Positions 1 to 6,859 of a DNA stretch of 64,000 nt are shown here, in pieces. The notes under the pieces were generated by a model. It saw only the letters and a program-made list of their open reading frames with translations. It was not told where the DNA came from and made no database searches. The stretch covers positions 1-64,000 of the forward strand of contig DATDLN010000070.1 in assembly GCA_036519295.1 (NCBI GenBank), given 5' to 3'. The position numbers were made by a program, and so were the translations under genes. Source of the DNA: JACVRW01 sp036519295 (GTDB taxonomy: Bacteria > Actinomycetota > Thermoleophilia > Solirubrobacterales > Thermoleophilaceae). The stretch's first letter is position 1. The number at the start of each line of letters is the position of its first letter.

Positions 1-399
1 CGCCCACCGGCGAGGCCCCGGCGGCGCTCGGGCGAGCGGCCGGCCGCGCCGTGGGGGAGCTTCCCGCTCAGCGAGCTGCTGATCCTGCTCGGAATCGTCC
101 TCATCCTTTGGGGGGCGCTCAGCGGTCGCCACGGCGAGGAGCGGCTCGTCGCGGGTCTCGCGATCGCGTCGCTCGGCGGCGGCGAGCTGGCCCTCCGCGA
201 GCACCTGGCCGGCTACCGCTCCCACTCCGCTCTGCTCGCCGGAGTGGCCGCCTTCGTGGCGGTCACCGTCGTCGCGCTCGGTCTCGGGCCGGTGAAGATC
301 TGGGTGCTCATGATCCTCGGCGGCGGGGTGTTCGCCCTGACCTTCTACGCGATGCGCGAGCTCTTCAAGCGGCGGTCCGGGGGGCTGGGCTTTCGGTAG
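1..399 (+). CDS. Membrane protein, C-terminal part (5' end outside window)
   Basis: The frame is open from base 1 and ends at a TAG at 397-399. After an arginine/proline-rich stretch it encodes about four hydrophobic segments (around LLILLGIVLILWGAL, LVAGLAIASLGGGELAL, ALLAGVAAFVAVTVVALGL and IWVLMILGGGVFALTFYAM), then a short basic tail. It is probably a small integral membrane protein. No catalytic motif is visible and I do not recognise the family. The true start lies left of the window, so the length is unknown. Confidence 0.6.
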   Translation, partial: RPPARPRRRSGERPAAPWGSFPLSELLILLGIVLILWGALSGRHGEERLVAGLAIASLGGGELALREHLAGYRSHSALLAGVAAFVAVTVVALGLGPVKIWVLMILGGGVFALTFYAMRELFKRRSGGLGFR

Positions 400-409
400 C
401 TTCCCCGCC

Positions 410-874
410 GTGAACGAGCGGCGGCTGCGCATCGCGGGCCTGCACCACGTCACTCTCATATGCGGGGACGTGGAGCGCTCGGTCGGCTTCTATCGCAACC
501 TGCTCGGCATGCGCGTGGTAAAGCAGACCGTGAACGAGGACGATCGCGGCGCCCGTCACCTCTTCTTCGGCGACGAGAAGGGCCGACCCGGCACGCTCAT
601 CACCTGCCTCGAGTACTCGGAGCTCGACGAGGGGACGGTCGGCCGCGGGTCGACCCATCACTTCGCCCTCTCGGTGGGATCGGAGGAGGAGCTGCGAGCC
701 TGGCGCGACTACCTGACCTCGCGCGGCGTGCCCTGCACCGAAGTGCTGGACCGCACCTATTTCAAGTCGCTCTACCTTCGCGATCCCGACGGGCACCTCA
801 TCGAGCTCGCCACCGTCGAGCCGGGGCTGACCGCGGACGAGCCGCTCGAGGAGCTCGGTCGAAGACCGGTTTAA
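410..874 (+). CDS. VOC-family (glyoxalase/extradiol dioxygenase fold) protein
   Basis: This 154-residue protein from a GTG start is one vicinal-oxygen-chelate domain. It has the opening LHHVTLICGDVERSVGFYRN, a histidine-containing strand (THHFALSV, about residue 83), and the closing YLRDPDGHLIELATVEPG, whose glutamate is the usual third metal ligand. The three ligand positions fit a divalent metal site. Such single-domain proteins act in ring cleavage, glyoxalase-type isomerisation or thiol-dependent detoxification; the substrate cannot be read from the sequence. It starts 10 bases after the upstream membrane gene and ends convergently, overlapping the stop of the IHF gene by 4 bases. Confidence 0.8.
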   Translation: MNERRLRIAGLHHVTLICGDVERSVGFYRNLLGMRVVKQTVNEDDRGARHLFFGDEKGRPGTLITCLEYSELDEGTVGRGSTHHFALSVGSEEELRAWRDYLTSRGVPCTEVLDRTYFKSLYLRDPDGHLIELATVEPGLTADEPLEELGRRPV

Positions 875-1296
875 GCGGGAGTGAGCGCCCGTTCCCGGGT
901 GGGCATCGGTCCCGCGGGGGCATCGGGCACGTGCGACCCTGGCGCGGGGACGCTCGCCTCGTCGCCCGGCGGTGCATTTTTGGCGGTCAACACCGCCGCC
1001 AGCGCGAGGCGCTGGCGCTCGGTGAGAGTTCCCACCTGCTTGTTCTCGGGGACGCTCAGCGACACCAGTAGCCTCCGGCAGCGCGTCCGGCCCCAGCGCT
1101 TCTGGCTCATCAGCAGGTCGCTGATCGACATGCTGTGGGCCTGCCACGGGCAGCTGAGGACGACCTCCGCCGCCGGCAGCTCGCCGGCTGCGATCTTGCG
1201 CTTCATCCGAGCCCGGGCAAGGCGTACCCGGTTGGCGTACTCGAGAGCTCGCAAATGCTGCTCTTGGCCAGCGCTTACCGTGGCAGACTCGCCCAT
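871..1296 (-). CDS. Actinobacterial integration host factor (mIHF-type DNA-binding protein)
   Basis: This 141-residue protein resembles mycobacterial/streptomycete mIHF, a nucleoid protein unrelated to HU. It has the N-terminal basic helix (ANRVRLARARMKRKIAAGEL), then the SISDLLMSQKRWGRTRCRRL and PENKQVGTLTERQRLALAAV region that forms the DNA-binding helix-turn-helix. A proline-rich tail of about 35 residues is added beyond the usual length of about 105. The ATG at 1296 is preferred because GGAGG lies 4 bases upstream; a GTG at 1311 is the alternative. Expected role: DNA compaction, and host factor for recombination and gene control. Confidence 0.85.
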   Translation of the reverse strand: MGESATVSAGQEQHLRALEYANRVRLARARMKRKIAAGELPAAEVVLSCPWQAHSMSISDLLMSQKRWGRTRCRRLLVSLSVPENKQVGTLTERQRLALAAVLTAKNAPPGDEASVPAPGSHVPDAPAGPMPTRERALTPA

Positions 1297-1509
1297 CAGA
1301 CCTCCCCGCACTCGGTGCGTTCTAGCGGATGCAGTTCCCCGGCGGCCTCAGTTCCGGAGGCTGGAAGGGGGGAGAGGGATGGGACCAGCATCGCGTGCTC
1401 GAAGATCCGAGCCGCCGCCGGAGTCCACTCCTCTCGGACCTCTCCCGACCACCTAAGGCCGGGCCCCAATAAACCCTTTCACGGCGCGAGCGTCAACCGA
1501 GAACCGCCC

Positions 1510-1538
1510 CGCTCTCTCGCTAAGAGCGTGGTTTTTTT
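1510..1538 (+). terminator. Intrinsic terminator/attenuator in the pyruvate kinase leader
   Basis: A perfect 6-bp stem, CGCTCT (1510-1515) and AGAGCG (1523-1528), with a 7-base loop is followed by TGG and seven T's (1532-1538). Such a T run is rare in this GC-rich DNA and gives + strand polarity. No + strand gene ends nearby, because the upstream neighbour runs leftward. It should therefore stop a short transcript started in the 300-base gap, either a pyk leader or a small RNA. GCGAGCG at 1486-1492 could pair with part of the stem as an anti-terminator. Confidence 0.6.
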
Positions 1539-1605
1539 GTGCGCCAACGGGATTGGGCCGGGGCGGGATGAGCCGGGGTCTCCGGGTGGGTATGTTCCAG
1601 TGAGG

Positions 1606-3021
1606 ATGCGCTCCACGAAGATCGTCGCGACCATCGGTCCGTCGTCCCGCGAGGTCGCGGTGCTCGAGCGGATGATCGCCGCCGGAATGGACGTGGCGCG
1701 GCTGAACTTTGCCCACGGAACGCCGGACCAGCACGCCGAGACCGCGGAGGCTGTCCGCACCGCCGCGGCGCACGTCGGGCGCGAGGTTGCCATCCTCGGC
1801 GACCTCCCCGGCCCGAAGCTCCGCCTCGGCCCGGTGGCCGGCGGAGTGGCGGAGCTTGCCCGCGACGCCCGCGTGGTCCTCACCCCGCGCGAGGTGGAGG
1901 GGACGGCCGAGCGCCTGCCGGTGGCGTGGCAGGGCTTCTCCGAGCTCGTCGACGAGGGCGACGTCTGCTACCTGGCCGACGGCGCCGTGCGCCTGCGGGT
2001 GGACCAGGTGGCGGACGGCGAGGTGGTGACGAGGGTCGAGGTGGGCGGCAGCGTCGCCTCGCGGCAGGGACTGAACCTCCCGAACGTGACGGTCTCGCTG
2101 CCCGCGGTGAGCGAGGACGACATCGCCCTGATGGATGCGGGCCTCGACATGCGGCTCGACTTCTTCGCGCTCTCGTTCGTTCGCCGGCGCGAGGACCTCG
2201 ACCCTGTGCGGGAGCACCTCCGCGAGCGCGGCGTGCCGGACGTGCCGCTGATCGCGAAGGTCGAGAAGCCCCAGGCCGCGGCCAACGGCGAGGAGATCAT
2301 CGACGCCGCCGACGGCATAATGATCGCCCGCGGCGACCTCGGCATCGAGCTGCCGATCGAGGAGGTGCCGCTCGTCCAGAAGCGCCTGCTGGCGGTGGCC
2401 GGAAGGCGCGCGAAGCCGACGATCACGGCCACGCAGATGCTGGAGTCGATGGTGCACTCGACGCGACCCACCCGGGCCGAGGTCGCCGACGTGGCCAATG
2501 CGATCTTCGACGGCACCGACGCGGTGATGCTGTCGCAGGAGACCGCCGTCGGCAGGCACCCCGTCCTGGCGGTGGAGATGATGGCCTCGATCGCGGAGAC
2601 GGCCGAGCGCGAGCTGCCCTACGGGCGCTGGCTCGCCGAGAGGGGACCGCAGGCGAACAACCAGTACCACGCGATCGCCTTCGGGGCGGTGGGCGCCGTC
2701 TACCAGCTCGGGCTGAAATGCATTGTCTCCCCGACCAACACCGGCACGACCGCAAGGCTGATCTCGGCCTACCGGCCCAAGGCGCCGGTGCTCGCGCTCT
2801 CGCCGCGCGCCGAGGTGGTCCGGCGCTGCCAGCTGATGTGGGGCGTGCATCCGCAGCTGCACGAGGAGCCACTCGAGACGCTCGACCTGATCGAGTCCTG
2901 CGCCGAGGCCGCGATCCGCGCCGGGCTGGCGCGCGCGGGAGACAAGATCGGCATCACGGCCGGCCTGCCCGCTGGAAGCGCCGGCGGCACGAACCTATTC
3001 AAGGTCCACACCGTCGAGTAG
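1606..3021 (+). CDS. pyk: Pyruvate kinase
   Basis: This enzyme converts phosphoenolpyruvate and ADP to pyruvate and ATP, the last step of glycolysis, in the cytosol. The 471-residue protein has the full architecture. The N-terminal barrel opens with STKIVATIGPSS and MDVARLNFAHG. A lid (B) domain follows GDLPGPKLRLG at about 66-76. The catalytic lysine lies in LIAKVEKP, the metal-binding glutamate follows, then MIARGDLGIELP and the signature TATQMLESM...RAEVADVANAIFDGTDAVMLSQETA. The C-terminal regulatory domain ends GGTNLFKVHTVE. An in-frame GTG two codons upstream (1600) is an alternative start. A leader terminator lies about 70 bases upstream. Confidence 0.97.
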   Translation: MRSTKIVATIGPSSREVAVLERMIAAGMDVARLNFAHGTPDQHAETAEAVRTAAAHVGREVAILGDLPGPKLRLGPVAGGVAELARDARVVLTPREVEGTAERLPVAWQGFSELVDEGDVCYLADGAVRLRVDQVADGEVVTRVEVGGSVASRQGLNLPNVTVSLPAVSEDDIALMDAGLDMRLDFFALSFVRRREDLDPVREHLRERGVPDVPLIAKVEKPQAAANGEEIIDAADGIMIARGDLGIELPIEEVPLVQKRLLAVAGRRAKPTITATQMLESMVHSTRPTRAEVADVANAIFDGTDAVMLSQETAVGRHPVLAVEMMASIAETAERELPYGRWLAERGPQANNQYHAIAFGAVGAVYQLGLKCIVSPTNTGTTARLISAYRPKAPVLALSPRAEVVRRCQLMWGVHPQLHEEPLETLDLIESCAEAAIRAGLARAGDKIGITAGLPAGSAGGTNLFKVHTVE

Positions 3022-3030
3022 CCGTCGCGG

Positions 3031-3603
3031 CTAGGCGGGGGCGCCGCGCCGGCGTTCGCGGAAGGCGCGCGCCTTCTCGATGTTGCCGCACACCTCCATC
3101 TGGCACCAGCGGCCGGAGCGGTTCTTCGAGCGATCGTAGAAGGCCCACTCGCACTCCTCTCGCGGACAGGCCTTGAGCCGCTCCCAGCGGCCGTGCTCGA
3201 CGGCGGCGGCGACGATCGCCATTAGCCGGGCGATGGCGCCCTCGACGCCGGCGCTGTCCGGCACGAGCTCGGGGTCCTGGCCGGGCCGGAAGCGGACGCG
3301 CACGGCGGCGCCCCGGACCGCACGGTCGAGGCGCTCGACCTTCTCCTCGTCGAGCGGTAGGCCGTTGTTCGCGAGCAGAACGGCGCGCAGGCCCTCGCGC
3401 ACGTCGAGCGCCCGAGCGAGGTCGGGCTCGCTGACCCCTTCGGCCGCGTCGAGGAGGTCGCGCTCGGCTAGCCAGCTGCGGAGCGCGTCGGGACTCTCGA
3501 GCTCGTCCTCGCCCGTCTCGCGATCGACGCTGTTGACGAAGCGCTGCACCAGGTAGAGCGGGTGCGGCGCCGTCTTCGCGGGGGTCGATTCGCCGGGGGT
3601 CAT
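3031..3603 (-). CDS. CGNR zinc-finger protein (ABATE domain, probable regulator)
   Basis: This 190-residue protein has an N-terminal ABATE-type helical domain (YLVQRFVNSVDRETGEDEL, then DALRSWLAERDLL) and a C-terminal CGNR zinc finger. The finger shows CPREECEWAFYDRSKNRSG, then RWCQMEVCGNIEKARAFRE, in which two Cys pairs bind zinc and CGN-x(2)-KA is the family hallmark. Members are stand-alone transcription regulators, mainly in actinobacteria; their ligands are mostly unknown. An ATG at 3612 gives a 3-residue longer alternative. The upstream region contains an inverted repeat (3639-3671) that could be its operator. Confidence 0.85.
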   Translation of the reverse strand: MTPGESTPAKTAPHPLYLVQRFVNSVDRETGEDELESPDALRSWLAERDLLDAAEGVSEPDLARALDVREGLRAVLLANNGLPLDEEKVERLDRAVRGAAVRVRFRPGQDPELVPDSAGVEGAIARLMAIVAAAVEHGRWERLKACPREECEWAFYDRSKNRSGRWCQMEVCGNIEKARAFRERRRGAPA

Positions 3604-3638
3604 CGCTTCCACTCGAGCTTATTCGCGGTTGGAGTGCG

Positions 3639-3671
3639 CATAACTGACAAAGCCGGTTAGTTGGTGTTATG
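3639..3671. promoter_or_regulatory. Inverted repeat upstream of the CGNR gene
   Basis: CATAAC (3639-3644) and GTTATG (3666-3671) form a perfect 6-bp inverted repeat. Inside it lies a weaker AACTGAC/GGTTAGTT symmetry. It sits 36 bases upstream of the CGNR start in a locally AT-richer stretch, where a promoter operator would be expected. Autoregulation is inference. Confidence 0.4.
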
Positions 3672-3727
3672 GTACCGCCTATTGGGTATAGATGGTTACG
3701 TGCGACGCAACCAGGGAATCCGGATAC

Positions 3728-4198
3728 TCAGTCGAGCGGCACCATCTCGGAGCCTTCCACGCGAGCGAAGACGAGGGAGCTCTGCACCCGGGCGACCTCG
3801 CGGCGCTCGGTGAGGCTCCAGACGAGGTCGCGAAGATGGGCCATGTCGCGGACCGCCACGTGGACGATGAAGTCCGTGGTGCCGGTCAGGGCCATGACTC
3901 GCACGGTCTCGGGACGCGCGGCGCAGTCCTCGAGGAGGGTCTCGATCGCCTCACGCTCGGCGGCGCGCTGCTGAATGGACAGGATCGCCTCCATCGGGCG
4001 ACCGACCGAGGCCGGTTCGACGACCGCGCTGAAGCGGCTGATCACGCCGCGGGCACGCAGCTCGCGTACGCGCTCCAGGCAGGTCGAGGGCGCCAGCCCC
4101 ACCTTCTCGGCGAGCGCCTTGTTCGTCTGTCGCGCATCCTTCTGAAGCTCGCTGAGTAGCGCCCGCGTAACCGAATCAAATTCGAGTCGATCCGCCAT
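3728..4198 (-). CDS. Lrp/AsnC-family transcriptional regulator
   Basis: This 156-residue protein has a classic layout. The N-terminal winged helix-turn-helix includes LLSELQKDARQTNKALAEKV and GLAPSTCLERVRELRARGVI. A C-terminal RAM/ligand domain follows (VRVMALTGTTDFIVHVAVRD), ending in a VQSSLVFARVE strand. Members sense amino acids and form octamers. It is divergent from azlC, with about 60 bases between the starts. That matches the known pairing of an Lrp-type regulator (AzlB in Bacillus subtilis) with the azlCD branched-chain amino-acid exporter. The ATG at 4198 was chosen over an upstream GTG at 4207. Confidence 0.92.
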   Translation of the reverse strand: MADRLEFDSVTRALLSELQKDARQTNKALAEKVGLAPSTCLERVRELRARGVISRFSAVVEPASVGRPMEAILSIQQRAAEREAIETLLEDCAARPETVRVMALTGTTDFIVHVAVRDMAHLRDLVWSLTERREVARVQSSLVFARVEGSEMVPLD

Positions 4199-4260
4199 CA
4201 CACACACATCCTTCGATGAGGCGTCTGTTTCTCCATACCACGGCTAGCGTACTCGCCTCC

Positions 4261-5082
4261 ATGCCAGAATCACCGCGCACCAGTGCCCGTTCGCCGCGCC
4301 GCCGCGAGCGCTGGTCCGGCTACCGCGCCGGTGTTCGCGCCGTGCTGCCGCTCATCCCGGCGGTGGTCGCTTTCGGCGCCTCGTTCGGCGTCCTCGCCCA
4401 GGCCGCCGGGATGGGCGCCCCCGCCTCGCTCGTGATGTCGGCCACCACCTTCGCCGGCTCCGCCCAGTTCGCGGTCGTCTCGGTGCTCGGGGCCGGCGGA
4501 ACGGTCACCGCCGCTATCGTCGCGGCTGTGCTGCTGAACGCCCGCTACGGGCCGATGGCGCTGGCGGCCGCGGACGTCTTCCGTGGCGGGCGCCTTCGCC
4601 GCCTGCTCGAGGCCCAGCTGCTGGTGGACGAGAGTTGGGCGCTCTCGAACCGGGACGGCCGCTTCGACCGCAGGGTCATGCTGGGCGCGGGCGCCTTCCT
4701 CTACCTCGGCTGGAACGCCGGCACCGCGATCGGCGTGGCCGCCGGCGACAGCCTCGCGGATCCCGCGACCCTCGGTCTCGACGCCGCCTTCCCGGCGCTC
4801 TTCCTCGCGCTCCTCGCCCCCCTCCTTCGCTCTCGCACGCCGGTGGCCGCAGCGCTGCTCGGCGCGGGCATCGCGCTCGCGCTGACGCCGATCACCCCGG
4901 CCGGCGTCCCCGTGATCGCCGCGACGGCCGCCTGCCTCGTGGGCCTGACGCGGCCCCGCTCCCTCCCCGCGACCCCGCCGGCCGGCGAGGGTAGCGGGCG
5001 ACATGACGGCCGCGCGGAGCCGGGCTCGCCCGCCCGGCGCCCGGCCTCCCGCGACGCCCGACCGCAGGAGGCTTCGACGTGA
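4261..5082 (+). CDS. azlC: AzlC-family branched-chain amino-acid exporter, large subunit
   Basis: This 273-residue integral membrane protein opens with a basic tail (RSPRRRERWSGYRAGVRAVL). Family motifs follow: FGASFGVLAQAAGM, SATTFAGSAQFAVVSVLGAG, LLNARYGPMALAAA and LLVDESWALS. With the small AzlD subunit it exports branched-chain amino acids or analogues. The C-terminal 40 residues are Pro/Arg-rich and look unstructured. Its TGA stop is part of a GTGA at 5079-5082 that also starts the first repeat cassette. No clear ribosome site precedes the ATG, so a short-leader or leaderless mRNA is possible. Confidence 0.92.
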   Translation: MPESPRTSARSPRRRERWSGYRAGVRAVLPLIPAVVAFGASFGVLAQAAGMGAPASLVMSATTFAGSAQFAVVSVLGAGGTVTAAIVAAVLLNARYGPMALAAADVFRGGRLRRLLEAQLLVDESWALSNRDGRFDRRVMLGAGAFLYLGWNAGTAIGVAAGDSLADPATLGLDAAFPALFLALLAPLLRSRTPVAAALLGAGIALALTPITPAGVPVIAATAACLVGLTRPRSLPATPPAGEGSGRHDGRAEPGSPARRPASRDARPQEAST

Positions 5083-5242
5083 CCGTTATGCGCTCACTCC
5101 CTCACCTCCGCCGGGTTTCGGCGGCTGCAAAGCCGCGCCCGGCGGCGTCCTCGGTGCTCGCCGATGCCTCCGGCATCGACTGCGCCCTGCGTCCTTGCCG
5201 GTCTTGCTTTTCGCTCGCCGAAACACCACCGGAGGCTCCGTC
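5079..5242 (+). repeat. Intergenic repeat cassette, copy 1 (164 bp, 55-codon frame)
   Basis: The unit begins at the GTGA that is the azlC stop and runs to the next GTGA (5243-5246). From the GTG at 5079 one frame is open for 55 codons to that TGA, so the unit is a mini-ORF coupled on both sides. Its ends fold back: GTTTCGGCG (5115-5123) against CGCCGAAAC (5216-5224). An internal hairpin pairs CCGCCGGG (5108-5115) with CCCGGCGG (5138-5145) around CGGCT-GCAA-AGCCG (5122-5135). Its right end carries GGAGG 7 bases before the next GTG. 40 of 55 third codon positions are G/C, visibly fewer than in the neighbouring genes. Confidence 0.85.
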
Positions 5243-5301
5243 GTGAGCTTTATGCGCTCACTCCCTCACCTCCGCCGGGTTTCGGCACCGGAGGCTCCGT
5301 C
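5243..5301 (+). repeat. Intergenic repeat cassette, copy 2 (internally deleted, 59 bp)
   Basis: This copy repeats the left end of copy 1 up to TTTCGG, then jumps directly to CACCGGAGGCTCCGTC and the GTGA at 5302-5305. Exactly 105 bp (35 codons) are missing relative to copies 1 and 3. The mini-ORF therefore stays open (20 codons plus stop) and both GTGA couplings survive. It provides the GGAGG and the GTG start codon of azlD. The tandem position next to copy 1 suggests either a second insertion or duplication of the unit followed by internal deletion. Confidence 0.85.
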
Positions 5302-5610
5302 GTGAGCGCCGCCTGGATCGCCGTTCTCGTCGTGGGCGTCGCCACGATCGGGCTCAAGGCGGCGGGCCCCGTGTTCGCCGGCGAGCGTCAGCTGCCCGTG
5401 AGCGCATCGCGGGTGGTTAACCTTCTGGCTCCCGCCCTGCTGGCCGCGCTCGTGGCCACCCAGTCCTTCGCGAGCGACGAGTCGCTCGTCATAGACGAGC
5501 GTGGGGCCGGCCTGCTGGCCGGCGGAGTGGCGGTCCTGCTCCGCGCGCCCCTGCTCGTTGTGATCCTGGTCGCGGCCGCGACGGCCGCGGGACTGAGGGC
5601 AATCACGTGA
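5302..5610 (+). CDS. azlD: AzlD-family branched-chain amino-acid exporter, small subunit
   Basis: This 102-residue membrane protein has three or four hydrophobic segments: AAWIAVLVVGVATIGLKAAG, VVNLLAPALLAALVATQSF and the C-terminal VLLRAPLLVVILVAAATAAG. Size, order after azlC and the closing segments fit AzlD, the obligate partner of AzlC. The GTG at 5302 is chosen because it gives the usual length and has GGAGG 7 bases upstream. Both that site and the start codon lie within the right end of repeat copy 2. The stop is part of the GTGA at 5607-5610 that opens copy 3. Confidence 0.88.
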   Translation: MSAAWIAVLVVGVATIGLKAAGPVFAGERQLPVSASRVVNLLAPALLAALVATQSFASDESLVIDERGAGLLAGGVAVLLRAPLLVVILVAAATAAGLRAIT

Positions 5611-5770
5611 CCTCTTTGCGCTCACTCCGTCGCCTCCGCCGTGTTTCGGCGGCTGCAAAGCTGCGTCCGCCGGCCTCCTCGGTGCTCGCCGATGCCTCTT
5701 GCATCGACTGCGCCCTCGATCCTTGCCGGACTTGCTTCTCGCTCGCCGAAACACCAGCGGAGGCTCGGTC
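5607..5770 (+). repeat. Intergenic repeat cassette, copy 3 (164 bp, 55-codon frame)
   Basis: This copy aligns to copy 1 without gaps over the full 164 bp. It again starts at a GTGA (azlD stop) and ends at a GTGA (5771-5774, EamA start). The 55-codon frame is kept although most substitutions change amino acids. The predicted peptide has a CIDCALDPCRTC cysteine cluster where copy 1 has GIDCALRPCRSC. The fold-back ends are GTTTCGGCG (5643-5651) and CGCCGAAAC (5744-5752). The outer arms match each other better here than in copy 1, which suggests that pairing is maintained. Confidence 0.85.
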
Positions 5771-6748
5771 GTGACTGCGCGCGGCTGGGCCCTCTTCGCG
5801 GCGGTCTCGGTGATCTGGGGCATGCCGTACCTCTTCATCAAGTTGGCGGTGGACGAGATGTCGCCGAGCCTCGTCGCCTGGTCGCGACTGGCGATCGCGG
5901 CGGCGGTACTCCTGCCGATCGCCTGGAAGATGGGCGCCCTCCGCGGGCTCCGTGCCCGCTGGCAAACCCTGGCGATCTTCGCGGCGGTGGAGATGGCGAT
6001 CCCCTGGCCGCTGATCGGCTTCGGAGAGGTCCGGATCTCGTCCTCCCTGACGGCGATCCTGATCGCCGCGGTGCCGCTCGTGGTCGCTCTGCTCGCCCTG
6101 CGCTTCGACCACTCCGAGCGCCCCACGCGCACCCGCCTCGTAGGCATGCTGGTCGGCTTCGCCGGCGTGGCCTCCCTCGTGGGCATCGACATCGGCGGGC
6201 GCGGCGCCGAGCTCGTCGGCGCCGGCGCGATCCTCCTCGCGGCGGTCTGCTACGCGATCGGTCCGATGATCGTCAAGCGCCGGCTCTCCGACGTCGACCC
6301 GCTCGGCCCAGTGGCCGCTTCGCTCGGGATCGCCACACTGCTGGTCACGCCTTTCGCAGCCGCCGACCTGCCCGAGACCACCCCATCGGCGGAGGCGCTC
6401 GCCTCGGTGGCCGTGCTCGGCCTGGTCTGTTCGGCGCTCGCCTTCCTATTCTTCTTCCGTCTGATCGCCGAGGTCGGCCCGGGCCGGGCGACGATCATCA
6501 CCTACGTCAACCCGGTGGTGGCGCTTGCTCTCGGAGTGGCGATCCTCGGCGAGAACGTGACCGCCGGAGCCGTCGTGGGTCTGCTGCTGATCCTCGCCGG
6601 CTCCTGGCTGTCGACCGACGGCCGTCTGCCTCCCGGGCTCGGCGCGGTCGTTGCCCGCCTGCGCTGGCGTCGTGGGCGGGCGTCCACGGAAGTTGGCGCG
6701 ATGCCGCTCCCCCGCGAAGAGCGCATAGCAGGGCGGGCGAGCGGGTAG
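5771..6748 (+). CDS. EamA/DMT-family transporter
   Basis: This 325-residue protein shows ten predicted membrane segments in two EamA repeats. The first begins ALFAAVSVIWGMPYLFIKLA and the second near GAGAILLAAVCYAIGPMIV; the second ends with TYVNPVVALALGVAILGENV, typical of the family. It is a drug/metabolite or amino-acid exporter of unknown substrate. Its place behind azlC-azlD, joined by a GTGA overlap through repeat copy 3, suggests co-transcription and export of related compounds. The GTG start at 5771 is set by the GCGGAGG 7 bases upstream within the repeat. Confidence 0.88.
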   Translation: MTARGWALFAAVSVIWGMPYLFIKLAVDEMSPSLVAWSRLAIAAAVLLPIAWKMGALRGLRARWQTLAIFAAVEMAIPWPLIGFGEVRISSSLTAILIAAVPLVVALLALRFDHSERPTRTRLVGMLVGFAGVASLVGIDIGGRGAELVGAGAILLAAVCYAIGPMIVKRRLSDVDPLGPVAASLGIATLLVTPFAAADLPETTPSAEALASVAVLGLVCSALAFLFFFRLIAEVGPGRATIITYVNPVVALALGVAILGENVTAGAVVGLLLILAGSWLSTDGRLPPGLGAVVARLRWRRGRASTEVGAMPLPREERIAGRASG

Positions 6749-6859
6749 GACGTAGGCGTCCCCGATACGGGGCATGGTGAACGGGCGCCCGGGGCAATAG
6801 CCTGGCGCACGATTTCGGGCGGAGGGATTGCCGTCTACACCTCAGATGGGGAGGGACGA

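Noticed and set aside
877..888. GGGAGTGAGCGC, matching the reverse complement of the azl repeat head (GCGCTCACTCCC).
   Set aside because: Only 12 bases match and they are codons of the mIHF C-terminus; no fold-back arm or GTGA junction is nearby.
1135..1605. Upstream in-frame extension of pyruvate kinase by about 157 residues.
   Set aside because: The extension overlaps the mIHF gene on the other strand, crosses the leader terminator and lacks family similarity; the kinase begins at 1606 (or 1600).
5079..5246. Annotating the repeat mini-ORFs as ordinary genes.
   Set aside because: Substitutions between copies are mostly amino-acid changing, codon use is unlike neighbours and one copy lost 35 codons, so they are reported as repeats instead.
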